DNA of 64,000 nt from Ruficoccus sp. ZRK36 (GCF_019603315.1 NZ_CP080649.1:1627501-1691500); one strand, 5' to 3'; shown: positions 42,671-50,516, counted from the first letter of the stretch. The notes: a model not told the origin generated them from the letters alone. Numbers and translations: made by a program.

Positions 42671-43306
42671 TTAGTCTGTCGTCTGGTCGGTTTCTTCGGC
42701 TTCTTCGGCCTGATCTGTGGGCGTTGATTCTGATTCCAGCCCATCTGCATAGCTGTGACAGAAATCCAATACCTCATCATAGTACCGGGCGCGGGCGTTG
42801 CGGCGTGTGAGCCAGCGCATCAGGTTTTCGGTGTTGTGTATGGAGTATTCCAATACACCGGCTTCGATCTCGTATAACTCGATCAGGGCCTGCATGTCCT
42901 CTCGGCTTGCTTTTAGCAGCGGGTTGGGGACCAGCGGTGGTGACATTTCGATCTCAGCGTGGATTGCGTGAATCGCTGCGATGCGGCCCGCGTGAAAGAG
43001 GTCCTTCAAGGCGTCGGTCAGGCGTGCGGATGCCAGCATGTCAGCGAGGTCGAGTTCGTCAGCTCCGCAGTGGCGACCTTCGCTGTGAGCGCTGATGCGG
43101 CGGATGCGCGACGAGTCAATCGGGTAGCCCTCTTCGGTGATGTATAAGCCCGATAAAATGTCCTGGGCTTGGCGTACCTTGCCTTGCTGCACGCAGGCGT
43201 ACGCGGCCCAGAACTCCTGGCTTACCGGCGTGAGGGCCGGACCTTTTTCCATGTGCGAAATCAGGTGGTAGGGTGTGGTTATGAGGTTGGTTTTTATCTT
43301 AGTCAT
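42671..43306 (-). CDS. Unrecognised protein, family A paralogue 2
   Basis: 211 residues from the ATG at 43306 (MTKIKTNLITT). The frame is open further upstream, but that part overlaps the next gene and is unlike a protein. Family A motifs: 'SQEFWAAYACVQQGKVRQAQDIL', 'LKDLFHAGRIAAIHAIHAEIEMSP', 'ALIELYEIEAGVLEYSIHNTENLMRWLTRRNARARYY'. It ends in an acidic tail rich in Glu and Thr. It begins ten bases after the stop of 43317-44000, so the two are translated from one message. Confidence 0.75.
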   Translation of the reverse strand: MTKIKTNLITTPYHLISHMEKGPALTPVSQEFWAAYACVQQGKVRQAQDILSGLYITEEGYPIDSSRIRRISAHSEGRHCGADELDLADMLASARLTDALKDLFHAGRIAAIHAIHAEIEMSPPLVPNPLLKASREDMQALIELYEIEAGVLEYSIHNTENLMRWLTRRNARARYYDEVLDFCHSYADGLESESTPTDQAEEAEETDQTTD

Positions 43307-43316
43307 TTGTTTGGGA

Positions 43317-44000
43317 TTAGTTGTTGGGTTTGAGGTTGATGGCCTGGCCGTGGACAAGTCCTCGGCAAGCCTCGGCGGAGGCGTGGATGTCACCTTCTCT
43401 CGGTGTGCGCGGTGCGAAGGCGTACCCGTGTGAAGTGACGTAAAAGACGAGGCGGATGTCCGCTCGCTGGATGACGATGCAGGCCTCTCCCATCGTCGTG
43501 GTGTCGGCCTTGACTCGCGTGATCCCTTTTTCTGGGAGATGCTGGAAGGCCAATCGGAAAGGCACGGCGTCGAAGACCAGGATGTACCCTTCGTGCTGCA
43601 CGTAAGGAATACCCTGATCGTTGAGGTGGAGCGTGGTCTTGGCGCTGGATGCCAGCTTGCGGTCCTGACCCGGGCACAGAATAAGAATGCCCGCGTCGAT
43701 GTCGGGCGCGTCAGTGTCTGCGGTCTCCTCGGTGTTGCCTGTCTCGCCGAAAATTTCATCGAATGTATCGACGATGTTGGTGGTGTCGTTGGCCGACTGG
43801 GAGAGCGTCAGCAGTTGGCTCACGCGGTCGTCGTCGAGCGGAAGGATGTACTGCTCTTCGCCGGGGGTCGCGCAGCCGAAGTAATACCAGTCGCCGGGGC
43901 AACGGTAGAGGGCCCAGGCGCTTTCGGGGCTGCCGAAGCGCTTGTCTTTGCCGATGTTCAGAATCGGAATGGTGGTTGTATTGGGAGGTGATTGTTTCAT
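43317..44000 (-). CDS. Unrecognised protein, family B paralogue 1
   Basis: 227 residues from the ATG at 44000 (MKQSPPNTTTIPI). Aligned with 44098-44742 over most of its length: 'KRFGSPESAWALYRCP' / 'TRVGRPEGGWGLYLTP', 'QYILPL' / 'RYLIPV', 'NDTTNIVDTFDEIFGE', an acidic stretch, 'ILILCPGQDR' / 'ILSLVPSRDR', 'GIPYVQHEGYILVFD' / 'GIPYLVFGDICLVFD'. Looks soluble with alpha/beta character. No known catalytic residues. A terminator (T3) lies 37 nt upstream of its start. Confidence 0.75.
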   Translation of the reverse strand: MKQSPPNTTTIPILNIGKDKRFGSPESAWALYRCPGDWYYFGCATPGEEQYILPLDDDRVSQLLTLSQSANDTTNIVDTFDEIFGETGNTEETADTDAPDIDAGILILCPGQDRKLASSAKTTLHLNDQGIPYVQHEGYILVFDAVPFRLAFQHLPEKGITRVKADTTTMGEACIVIQRADIRLVFYVTSHGYAFAPRTPREGDIHASAEACRGLVHGQAINLKPNN

Positions 44001-44036
44001 GGTTTTATGGATGGTTGAGGGTTGGCTCTTGGGTGC

Positions 44037-44068
44037 AAAAAAGGAGCAACCGGTTGGGGTTGCTCCTT
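44037..44068 (-). terminator. Terminator T3
   Basis: Minus-strand AAGGAGCAACC..GGTTGCTCCTTTTTT. It lies between the two family B genes, 37 nt before the start at 44000. Confidence 0.8.
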
Positions 44069-44097
44069 GCGAAAAGAATGGTTTCTTTCGTGATGGA

Positions 44098-44742
44098 TCA
44101 GGCATTCGGGTCGCTCTCGATGATTCGCGATGGCGTGACATGAATCGCCTTGTCATGGGTTTTAACTACGGTCTCGTCGCAGTAATGAAAGACGATGGTC
44201 GTCTCTGCTTGCCGCAGGTTGAACGTGGGGTTGTTGTCAGTGTCAGCTAGGCTGCCTTCAATGCTTGTGCAGCTGTGTGGGCTGAGTTTTTTGATGGCCG
44301 AGCGGTAGCTCGGGGTGTCAAAGACCAGGCAAATATCGCCGAAGACGAGGTACGGGATTCCGGCATGGTTGCAGAGCCCGACGGCCTCCGGCCCGACTCC
44401 CCAGATGCGGTCACGGCTGGGAACCAGAGAGAGGATATCCTCTTCGAGTGGGGCGTCCTGCTCCGCGTTGGCGGATTCATCGGCGGACTCGCCAATGATG
44501 GCATTTTCGAGTTGGCGAAGGATGGACGTTGTCGCATTCGCCGTGTCAGCGACGGCTAAAAATGCCTCCTGCATGGACGTGCGGACCGGGATCAGGTAGC
44601 GCGGTCCTGTGGGCAGATCGCTGGCCATGTAGGGCAAACGATCCGGCGTAAGATACAGTCCCCATCCGCCTTCGGGGCGACCCACACGGGTGTCATGAGT
44701 CATGGATACGATGAGGGGTGAGTGGTTGTTGGCTGGTGTCAT
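44098..44742 (-). CDS. Unrecognised protein, family B paralogue 2
   Basis: 214 residues from the ATG at 44742 (MTPANNHSPLIVSMTHD). Shares the family B pattern with 43317-44000, including the Gly-x-Pro-Glu start motif, the acidic middle ('GESADESANAEQDAPLEED') and GIPYLVF..CLVFDTPSYRSAIKKL. It is the last gene of a three-gene run (185, 152, 214 residues) that has no terminator inside. Function not recognised; soluble. Confidence 0.75.
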   Translation of the reverse strand: MTPANNHSPLIVSMTHDTRVGRPEGGWGLYLTPDRLPYMASDLPTGPRYLIPVRTSMQEAFLAVADTANATTSILRQLENAIIGESADESANAEQDAPLEEDILSLVPSRDRIWGVGPEAVGLCNHAGIPYLVFGDICLVFDTPSYRSAIKKLSPHSCTSIEGSLADTDNNPTFNLRQAETTIVFHYCDETVVKTHDKAIHVTPSRIIESDPNA

Positions 44743-44780
44743 AATAGGTAATGAATGGGTTTGTGGTGAGTGCGTGTGAA

Positions 44781-45239
44781 CTAGATGTACCAAATGATTC
44801 TTTTCCAGGGCGCGTGCTTGTGCTCGCGGGCATTGAGTGTCGAGGGGCGAGCCAGAATTACGGCCTTGTCCAGCCGTTGCGGATCGACGTCCGTCTCGTC
44901 GTCGAACATCGCGATCAGCATGAGGTCCTGGCCGAGCCAGAAGCCAAGCGACACCCCGTTCTCGCCTCGGATGATGCCGATGGGGGTGGCGGAAAGTTCG
45001 ATCAGTTGCAGAGCGGTGATGAAGGTGGGCGGTGTCAGCTCGACGGTCTGTGAGTTGACCAGGTCAAGCAGGCGGTATTGGCCGAGCGCTTCCCGGATGA
45101 GCATGGCCTCTTCCGAGAGAGTGAGCATGGCGCAATCGGGAGGAAGCAGCACTGGAGCGTTCTTATCCGCGTTGCTGGATGCATTTGTATTGGCGTTTGG
45201 ATACGTGTGTTTACGTTTCTTTGAGAATGGATTTTTCAT
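44781..45239 (-). CDS. Unrecognised small protein in the cluster
   Basis: 152 residues. A basic, Lys/Asn/Ala-rich N-terminus (MKNPFSKKRKHTYPN..) is followed by a compact domain: 'LTLSEEAMLIREALGQYRLLDLVNS', 'PPTFITALQLIELSATPIGI', 'FWLGQDLMLIAMFDDETDVDPQRL'. The last part may be a divergent relative of family B, but the match is too weak to call. It starts 17 bases after the family A gene at 45256 ends, and its message runs on into 44098-44742. Confidence 0.7.
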   Translation of the reverse strand: MKNPFSKKRKHTYPNANTNASSNADKNAPVLLPPDCAMLTLSEEAMLIREALGQYRLLDLVNSQTVELTPPTFITALQLIELSATPIGIIRGENGVSLGFWLGQDLMLIAMFDDETDVDPQRLDKAVILARPSTLNAREHKHAPWKRIIWYI

Positions 45240-45255
45240 AGTAATGGGGTTGAGG

Positions 45256-45813
45256 TTAGCATGTGAGGGTGGCGATTCGGCGTGCGGTTTGAATGGTCGA
45301 GAAGTAGTACTGGGCGCGGTCCTGTCGCTCGCTTAGCCAGGTGCCCAAATGGCAGCCGCCGATGTTGGCCGAGTTGAGGGTTTCGGCTTCCATTTCATAG
45401 AGGGCGGTCAGCGCTTGGGCCTGAATAATGCGCAGGTCCGTGTCGATCATGGGGAATATGCGTGGACTCAGCTCGATCTCCAGGTGTGCGGCGTGGATCG
45501 GGCGCAGGCGTCCCTGCATGACCAGGTCGTGGAGGACATCGCTGGTGCCGGATGCGGCCAGTAGTTCCTCCCACGTTAGCTCGGTCGCGTAAAGCGGCAG
45601 GCCGTGTGCGAGGGCATCCAGCATGGCGACTCGCCGGGGGCTTTCGTCCTGGTTTTTATCGGAGGTGTATGCGGCGTTGAGGGCTTGTTGGGCCGCTTCG
45701 TCATCGCCGTTCACGATCGCTTGGTACGCGTCCCAGAATGGGCCGCTGGCCTCGATTTGAGGCCCACGTGCCATGCGTCGAAACAGGGTTTTGGGTGTGA
45801 TAATGTTTTTCAT
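45256..45813 (-). CDS. Unrecognised protein, family A paralogue 3
   Basis: 185 residues. Family A signature: 'SGPFWDAYQAIVNGDDEAAQQALNAAY', 'LHDLVMQGRLRPIHAAHLEIELSP', 'ALTALYEMEAETLNSANIGGCHLGTWLSERQDRAQYYF'. It is the clearest member of the family and a good query for searches. It starts 31 nt after terminator T4 and is the first of a three-gene run. No domain recognised. Confidence 0.75.
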   Translation of the reverse strand: MKNIITPKTLFRRMARGPQIEASGPFWDAYQAIVNGDDEAAQQALNAAYTSDKNQDESPRRVAMLDALAHGLPLYATELTWEELLAASGTSDVLHDLVMQGRLRPIHAAHLEIELSPRIFPMIDTDLRIIQAQALTALYEMEAETLNSANIGGCHLGTWLSERQDRAQYYFSTIQTARRIATLTC

Positions 45814-45843
45814 AGTTGGTTAATGTAGTTATGGGTGAATACG

Positions 45844-45872
45844 GAAAAGGCGGGGCCGTTCAGACCCCGCCT
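45844..45872 (-). terminator. Terminator T4
   Basis: Minus-strand GAGGCGGGGT..GGCCCCGCCTTTTCC, about 20 nt after the stop at 45892 and 31 nt before the start at 45813. Confidence 0.75.
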
Positions 45873-45891
45873 CGCTATGCGTGCTTGCCGC

Positions 45892-46395
45892 TTAGGCGAC
45901 AAAGGCTGGTTGTAGTTGGGCTTGGGGAGTGACAGGTTTGTCCACCCAGGGCGTGTCCAGCGCAGAGAGCCGGGTAAGGAGCGCGTCGGCTCCGTCGATA
46001 GAAGACAACTGTCGTTGTAGGGTTAGTGCGGCGGACTTTGCGCCTTTGATCCGTGCGCCTTCGAGTACTCCGCCTAGCAGCGAATCGAGGGTGTCGAGCG
46101 CCGCTTCCAGTGCGCTGATTGCCTGCTCTGGTGAGGCTTCGGGCGGTACGACGATCAGAAATCGTCGCCAGGCTGCCGTGTGTTTGCGGCTGCCGGATTT
46201 GTCCAGCGGAGCGGCTGCTCCGAGGGCTTCAGAGCGGTCTTTGACGAACTGGAACTGCTCTGCTTTGAGCCTATCGCGGAAGGGGTAACCTCCGGTCACG
46301 TCGATGATAAGTTCGACTTTTTGGTCGGACTCTCGACGTGCGATCAGGTGCGCTGTGGCGGATGTTTTTGTGTTAGTGTTGGCTTGGTCTTGCAT
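45892..46395 (-). CDS. Unrecognised protein, head of the cluster
   Basis: 167 residues. 'SATAHLIARRESDQKVELIIDVTGGYPF' is followed by a 'DRLKAEQFQFVKDRSEALGA' helix, a central 'RFLIVVPPEASPEQAISALEAALDTLDSLLGGV' and a C-terminal helical part. It belongs to neither family A nor B. Soluble, no signal peptide. Bracketed by terminators T5 (upstream) and T4 (downstream), like its neighbours. Function not recognised. Confidence 0.7.
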   Translation of the reverse strand: MQDQANTNTKTSATAHLIARRESDQKVELIIDVTGGYPFRDRLKAEQFQFVKDRSEALGAAAPLDKSGSRKHTAAWRRFLIVVPPEASPEQAISALEAALDTLDSLLGGVLEGARIKGAKSAALTLQRQLSSIDGADALLTRLSALDTPWVDKPVTPQAQLQPAFVA

Positions 46396-46426
46396 ATGTT
46401 TTTACGTGTTGGTTGATGGTTGTATG

Positions 46427-46457
46427 AAAAGAGCGCGGCTTGTTTGACCGCGCTCTG
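46427..46457 (-). terminator. Terminator T5
   Basis: Minus-strand AGAGCGCGG..CCGCGCTCTTTTC stem, 32 nt before the start codon at 46395. Confidence 0.75.
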
Positions 46458-46564
46458 AAAGGTTTTATGGATTTTATATCTGAGGTGGCTTATTGACTTT
46501 TAGTTTCTTCGATCGTAGCTCCACGGGTTGTGGTGCCGGTTTTTGCTTTCCCTAAAAATAGCTA

Positions 46565-46741
46565 CTACAAGAAAAGAATTACTTCGGGCAGCAGTGCTCC
46601 CCGAAGGGGGGCGGGGATGCCCAGTGACATGAATACCTCCCTGAAGAAATAGCGAAGCGGTCTGCTTTTGTGGCCAATGAAACACGTGTTGTGTGAGGTG
46701 GATCGGTTTGGTTTTTGCCTATGAGCTTTTTGCCATGTCAT
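46565..46741 (-). CDS. Possible small protein in the cluster leader
   Basis: 58 codons from an ATG that follows terminator T6 by about 14 nt, the same spacing habit as the other genes of the cluster. The product would be basic at first (MTWQKAHRQKPNRS) with a hydrophobic end (..GALLPEVILFL). No homologue recognised. It may instead be a non-coding leader, so confidence is low. Confidence 0.3.
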   Translation of the reverse strand: MTWQKAHRQKPNRSTSHNTCFIGHKSRPLRYFFREVFMSLGIPAPLRGALLPEVILFL

Positions 46742-46754
46742 GGGTTTATAAATA

Positions 46755-46782
46755 CAAAAAAAGCGCACTGTGTTGGTGCGCT
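46755..46782 (-). terminator. Terminator T6 (leader of the cluster)
   Basis: Minus-strand AAGCGCAC..GTGCGCTTTTTTT. No leftward gene lies upstream of it, so it probably acts as an attenuator in the leader of the cluster message. Confidence 0.7.
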
Positions 46783-47051
46783 TGATTGGTGGGTTTGCCA
46801 CTTTTGTCCTTGGTTGTTGCCACTCTTGAGTTTTTCCTTGGTTAGCATTTAAAAGAAGTACATTTTTTCAGTGACTCGGCCTGGGGCGACGCCCGTCAGG
46901 TTGACTCGCTATTGGTGTTACACCAGGGCCAAAGGCCCGTCCTACCATACGCTGCAACGCAGCATGCTCCCCTCCGAAGTTCCCTTTTATGCATTCGTGT
47001 CGGTTGGGAAGTTTTTAGTCAATACCGACAAAGAGCGGTTTTTGTTGACGC

Positions 47052-47067
47052 ACCGACAATCGTCGGT
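47052..47067. promoter_or_regulatory. XRE-type operator (CCGAC-N4-GTCGG), lipoprotein promoter
   Basis: ACCGACAATCGTCGGT, 6-bp arms, 17 bp before the start at 47084. It is preceded by CCGACA, then AGAGCGGTTT and TTGAC at the same spacing as at 48633. Confidence 0.65.
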
Positions 47068-47083
47068 ATTTCTGGGTTGTATC

Positions 47084-48085
47084 ATGAAAAGGTTGTTTCA
47101 GATTTTTGGGTGTTTGGTTGCAAGCCATGCCCTGCTTTTGCTCACTGGCTGTGGCCAAAGTGATAACGAACCCCCGTCGGAAGAAGTCCGTGCGGCTGTT
47201 GCCAAGGCGATTCCCGCCTCGCTCTCGGTTGTGTCCGTTGAGTACGAGGCGATTCATGTGTCCGAGGGTGCCAGTCTGCTGAAGTTGAAGGCGACGCTGA
47301 AGCCTCGGGAAGATTTATGCCGGTCGATCGGGAAAGTGCTGCGAGGGGCTTCGCTGTTGGAGGTTGTTTACCGCAAAGGAGAAAAGATCGTTGTTTACGG
47401 TGAGGTCGGGGCTCGTCGTCAGGTTGACCGTTGGACGTTGGGACGTGTTTCGATGGAGAAGGACTGGAGGAATTTTCCCCGACCTGTGTCCGGTTTTCCG
47501 GCCGGCAGTGTTATTGCCGGTACGGCCGAGGGTGATGAGGCCGTGAAAGCCTATGAGGCCTGGAAAGCAGAGCAGGAGCAGGCGCGAATCGAGGCTAAGC
47601 GTCAGCAGCAACTGCGTTTGCAGGAAGAGGCTGCGCGTCAGAAAGCTGCGCAGGAAGCCGAGTTGGCGCGTGCGGCTCAGGAAAGGCAAGCGCGGTTGGC
47701 ACGCTTGCAGACAGCGTTGACGCCGGGCAGGCAATACCTCGGGGAGCTGCACTATCGTAAGGATATCCAGCCGGTTCGGTTAAAGATTATTTCGCGGGAA
47801 GGGATTGCCGTTGTGGCCGAGTTGAGTAACCCGGTCATGCCCAGTGCTCGCGGAAAGTTGACCGGGACGATAAATCCCGATGCACAGTCAGAGGAGTACG
47901 CCGTCGTGTTAGCGATGGTGCCTGATGACAGTGAAAACCCGCTTGGTTGGCACCTGTATGGTGATCACAAGGGGATCCTTTCTTTGAACCTGACCGATGC
48001 CGGTGGGTTTGAGGGCGAAGCGGTTTGTGAGTCAGCCGGGCGTGAGTACAGATACAAAATTCGTCTGCAAGCGCTTGGTAATTGA
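47084..48085 (+). CDS. Lipoprotein with charged coiled-coil segment
   Basis: 333 residues from the ATG at 47084, which gives a clean lipoprotein signal (MKRLFQIFGCLVASHALLLLTGC; lipobox LTGC). Residues about 25-140 are a small alpha/beta domain. Residues about 155-215 are a long Glu/Gln/Ala/Arg-rich helix ('EQEQARIEAKRQQQLRLQEE'). The rest is beta-rich ('RQYLGELHYRKDIQPVRLKIISREG'). It should be anchored in a membrane and face the periplasm. It shares its promoter operator with the gene at 48664. Function not known. Confidence 0.82.
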   Translation: MKRLFQIFGCLVASHALLLLTGCGQSDNEPPSEEVRAAVAKAIPASLSVVSVEYEAIHVSEGASLLKLKATLKPREDLCRSIGKVLRGASLLEVVYRKGEKIVVYGEVGARRQVDRWTLGRVSMEKDWRNFPRPVSGFPAGSVIAGTAEGDEAVKAYEAWKAEQEQARIEAKRQQQLRLQEEAARQKAAQEAELARAAQERQARLARLQTALTPGRQYLGELHYRKDIQPVRLKIISREGIAVVAELSNPVMPSARGKLTGTINPDAQSEEYAVVLAMVPDDSENPLGWHLYGDHKGILSLNLTDAGGFEGEAVCESAGREYRYKIRLQALGN

Positions 48086-48282
48086 GGCCGTTGTCAGGTC
48101 GGTTTCGCTGGGGGATGAGTCGGCTACGCGGTTTAGCCTGCGGCCGACCACCCCGATCTTGTTATATGAAAAATCTCGATGTGAAGTTGCCCTGTCTCAT
48201 TTTTTTAAAGCGCAAGCAGGCTTTTTACTACCCCTTGCCAGCCACCGCAGGTGGGTGGATTTTTTGACTGCGCTGGGCTTGT

Positions 48283-48570
48283 TCAGCGCCGGGGAATACC
48301 ACGGTGCTTCATGAGCTTTATCACGCGTTTTTCGCAGGAGTTATTGAGCTTGGGTAGGTTGGGATGGAACAGCTGCCAGAGATCGATTTCGTACCCTTCG
48401 GCAATCTTTTCCAAGGTGTCCAGCCGGATGGCGGTTCGCCGTCCGCCCTCGATGGCCTGGTAGGTTTTGTATGGCAGGTCGAGTAACTCGGCGGTTTCTT
48501 CCTGATAGAGGGCGGTGGTTTGCCTCAGCTCTAAAAGGCGCTCGCGAATGGAAAATGGCTGCTTTTTCAC
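48283..48570 (-). CDS. XRE-type HTH regulator
   Basis: About 95 residues from a GTG at 48570 (VKKQPFSIRERLLELR); a TTG at 48639 would extend it through the operator. HTH_3/XRE domain: 'TTALYQEETAELLDLPYKTYQAIEGGRRTAIRLDTLEKIAEGYEIDLWQLF'. Divergent from the PEP-CTERM gene, with the palindrome CCGACAACTGTCGG between them. Best candidate for binding this operator and the one at 47052, and so for controlling itself and both neighbours. Binding is inferred. Confidence 0.85.
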   Translation of the reverse strand: MKKQPFSIRERLLELRQTTALYQEETAELLDLPYKTYQAIEGGRRTAIRLDTLEKIAEGYEIDLWQLFHPNLPKLNNSCEKRVIKLMKHRGIPRR

Positions 48571-48632
48571 GCGCCTATTTTGCCGACTTTTAGCGTTTTT
48601 ATACACCGACACAGAGCGGTTTCTTATTGACC

Positions 48633-48646
48633 CCGACAACTGTCGG
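48633..48646. promoter_or_regulatory. XRE-type operator, PEP-CTERM promoter
   Basis: CCGACAACTGTCGG, 6-bp perfect arms, 17 bp before the ATG at 48664. The 45 bp around it align with the lipoprotein promoter at about 47025-47070. Confidence 0.65.
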
Positions 48647-48663
48647 TACAGAGTTGCCCTGTC

Positions 48664-49968
48664 ATGTCCTACGTATCATTTACTATTGCACGTAAAATTG
48701 GAAATTTAGCTGCCGTGCTCGTCCTGGCGGTTGTATGTGCCGAAGCAATTGCTTCTGCTGCCACTACGGACGGAGACATCACCAATGTAATGGATGCGGG
48801 TGGAACTGAAGCTTCCCCGGCCCAGTACATACTGGGCGCGTCAGGCCCCTACGATTTGAGCTTGTATGGGACGACAGTTGGGGACTCCACAAGCTGGAAT
48901 CAATTGACCATACAGAACGAATCGAGCCTCACCATTAATACCGGGAATGGATTGACCGTAGGCAGAGAGGAAGGAAGCCATAACAATCGTGTCGATCTCA
49001 ACGCCTCCAGTTTGCGTGCAGATTGGGTTGTCCTGGGGTTCTCGGGGCATGACAATCAAATGAATATCTACAACGGTAGCACCGTCAGTGCGGCCGAGGA
49101 TTTTCGCATTGGCTACAACGCCTCTGCGACCGGTAATAGTGCCACTGTCAGCGGGACAGGATCAAGTCTGACGACTGGGACCTATCTGACGGTGGGTTTC
49201 TACTCGAGCGAGAATAAGCTGAGCATCACAAATGGAGGTCAGGTTACGACAGGAGGAGGTGTGACGATTGGCAATGGTGATTCTTGGTCCGGTTCTGGGA
49301 ACAAAAATCAGGTGGTGGTCGCTGGCTCTCAATCCAGCTTGAGCGTTACCTCCGGGACGCTATGGGTGGGCCGTCTGGGAGATGAAAACAGCGTCCTGGT
49401 CGAGGATGGTGCATTTGTAAATGCGGCCGATGATGTGATTATTGGGGCTCAGGGTGGCAACAACAATGACATTACGCTCAGCGGATTTAACTCCATCTTA
49501 TACGTTGAGAATTCGCTATCATTAGGAGGTGTTGATCCCATGACCAGTTCCTACTCTGGCGGAAATACCTTAACGGTCGAAGATGGCTCCCTGGTTAATG
49601 TTGGCTTCATAGAGATCAATGAGGGAAATGAGACTGCTGGGGATAATGTCATCCGCCTGAACGGAGGTTACATTGCCTTGTGGGGTGACGTGAGCCCAGA
49701 AGTCGATGGATGGCTGAACGATGGACTCATCCTGGTGTGGAACCCTGAAACCTTGTCCTGGGAAGATGCGCTCGGCAGCGAATACTTTGATGTGAGGTAC
49801 CTTGAATCCCCGGAGGATGCTCTCGCTTTTACCGGCTATGACGACCTTGGTGGATACACCATTTTGACATCCGTGGTTCCCGAGCCCTCGACCTATGCGG
49901 CAGCTTTCGCGGTCCTGGCCCTTCTTGCCGTGTGCATGGTTCGTCGTCGTCGCGAGCGGCGGAGGTAG
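48664..49968 (+). CDS. PEP-CTERM beta-helix-like surface protein
   Basis: 434 residues. Hydrophobic signal (IGNLAAVLVLAVVCAEAIASA). The body is made of imperfect repeats of about 35-45 residues of the type 'N.LTI.NGS.V....L.IG....GN.VTVSG..S.L.....L.VG', as in autotransporter-associated or parallel beta-helix proteins. The sorting tag VVPEPSTYAAAFAVLALLAVCMV then RRRRERRR ends it. Likely exported and displayed. Regulated together with the lipoprotein at 47084 by the shared operator. Confidence 0.88.
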   Translation: MSYVSFTIARKIGNLAAVLVLAVVCAEAIASAATTDGDITNVMDAGGTEASPAQYILGASGPYDLSLYGTTVGDSTSWNQLTIQNESSLTINTGNGLTVGREEGSHNNRVDLNASSLRADWVVLGFSGHDNQMNIYNGSTVSAAEDFRIGYNASATGNSATVSGTGSSLTTGTYLTVGFYSSENKLSITNGGQVTTGGGVTIGNGDSWSGSGNKNQVVVAGSQSSLSVTSGTLWVGRLGDENSVLVEDGAFVNAADDVIIGAQGGNNNDITLSGFNSILYVENSLSLGGVDPMTSSYSGGNTLTVEDGSLVNVGFIEINEGNETAGDNVIRLNGGYIALWGDVSPEVDGWLNDGLILVWNPETLSWEDALGSEYFDVRYLESPEDALAFTGYDDLGGYTILTSVVPEPSTYAAAFAVLALLAVCMVRRRRERRR

Positions 49969-49978
49969 ACATTCCGAT

Positions 49979-50002
49979 AGAGGGAAACAGTGTCTTCCCT
50001 CT
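49979..50002. terminator. Hairpin after PEP-CTERM gene
   Basis: AGAGGGAA and TTCCCTCT arms, 11 bp after the stop at 49968. No T-run, so a weak call. A second inverted repeat, GGCCCGCA..TGCGGGCC, follows near 50036-50071. Confidence 0.4.
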
Positions 50003-50163
50003 GCCCGCAGGGGGTGCCTGCGAGGTAGCTAAGTAAGGCCCGCATTGCCCGTCTCCCTGGGAGTGCGGGCCTGCGGCGTGGGTGGTGGATGGGGTGCGAG
50101 GATGGCCCCGAAAAAAGCCAGATCAAGGATGCTAGGATGCTCAACGACGAGAGGCCTGCTGCG

Positions 50164-50433
50164 TTACAGCAGATGGACCGAAAGCTCGGACTCTGGGGCG
50201 ACCTCTTCCAAGTGCATTTGCAAGTAGCTGCATAAGATATCGCGGCGGTTTTGTTCCGATAGTCCCGGCAGCGAAAGCACGCGCCGGATAAAAAGATGAC
50301 CGGGGAGTCGGCCTTTTAGAACGTCGTACATTCGTGCTCGGTCACAGTCGAGTGCCCGGGAAAATTCGACCCTATTGAGGTTCATATTCTCGCGGATGCT
50401 TTCCAGTACGTCAGAGAATTTTTTCGCTTCCAT
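50164..50433 (-). CDS. Small HTH (XRE/Cro-like) regulator
   Basis: 89 residues. 'KFSDVLESIRENMNLNRVEFSRALDCDRARMYDVLKGRLPGHLFIRRVLSLPGLSEQ' reads as a Cro/XRE-like helix-turn-helix with a short dimerisation tail. It is divergent from the nuclease-like gene at 50517. A double palindrome sits between them (50459-50479). Likely a repressor of the nuclease operon and of itself, as in many defence and toxin modules; that is inference. Confidence 0.75.
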   Translation of the reverse strand: MEAKKFSDVLESIRENMNLNRVEFSRALDCDRARMYDVLKGRLPGHLFIRRVLSLPGLSEQNRRDILCSYLQMHLEEVAPESELSVHLL

Positions 50434-50458
50434 GGAGGATTCTTGTTGTCTTTTAGAG

Positions 50459-50479
50459 TGTAGCCATGTAAGCTACATG
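50459..50479. promoter_or_regulatory. Overlapping palindromes in divergent promoter
   Basis: TGTAGC..GCTACA (spacer 7) overlaps CATGTA-AGC-TACATG. It lies 26 bp upstream of the HTH gene and 38 bp upstream of the nuclease-like gene, a good site for the HTH protein. Confidence 0.55.
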
Positions 50480-50516
50480 CACAAGCATTGTTTGTTAATC
50501 AATTAACAGAAAAACC

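Larger units (their letters stand above)
46396..47083. other. Divergent control region of the cluster
   Basis: Holds terminators T5 and T6, a possible small gene between them, and the presumed leftward promoter right of T6. It also holds the rightward lipoprotein promoter with its XRE-type operator. In the leader before T6, the minus strand repeats ACCAAGGA..AGTGGCAA twice. Confidence 0.5.

Noticed and set aside
42095-46395. Phage structural or conjugation genes
   Set aside because: None of the proteins shows capsid, portal, terminase, tail, relaxase or VirB/VirD motifs.
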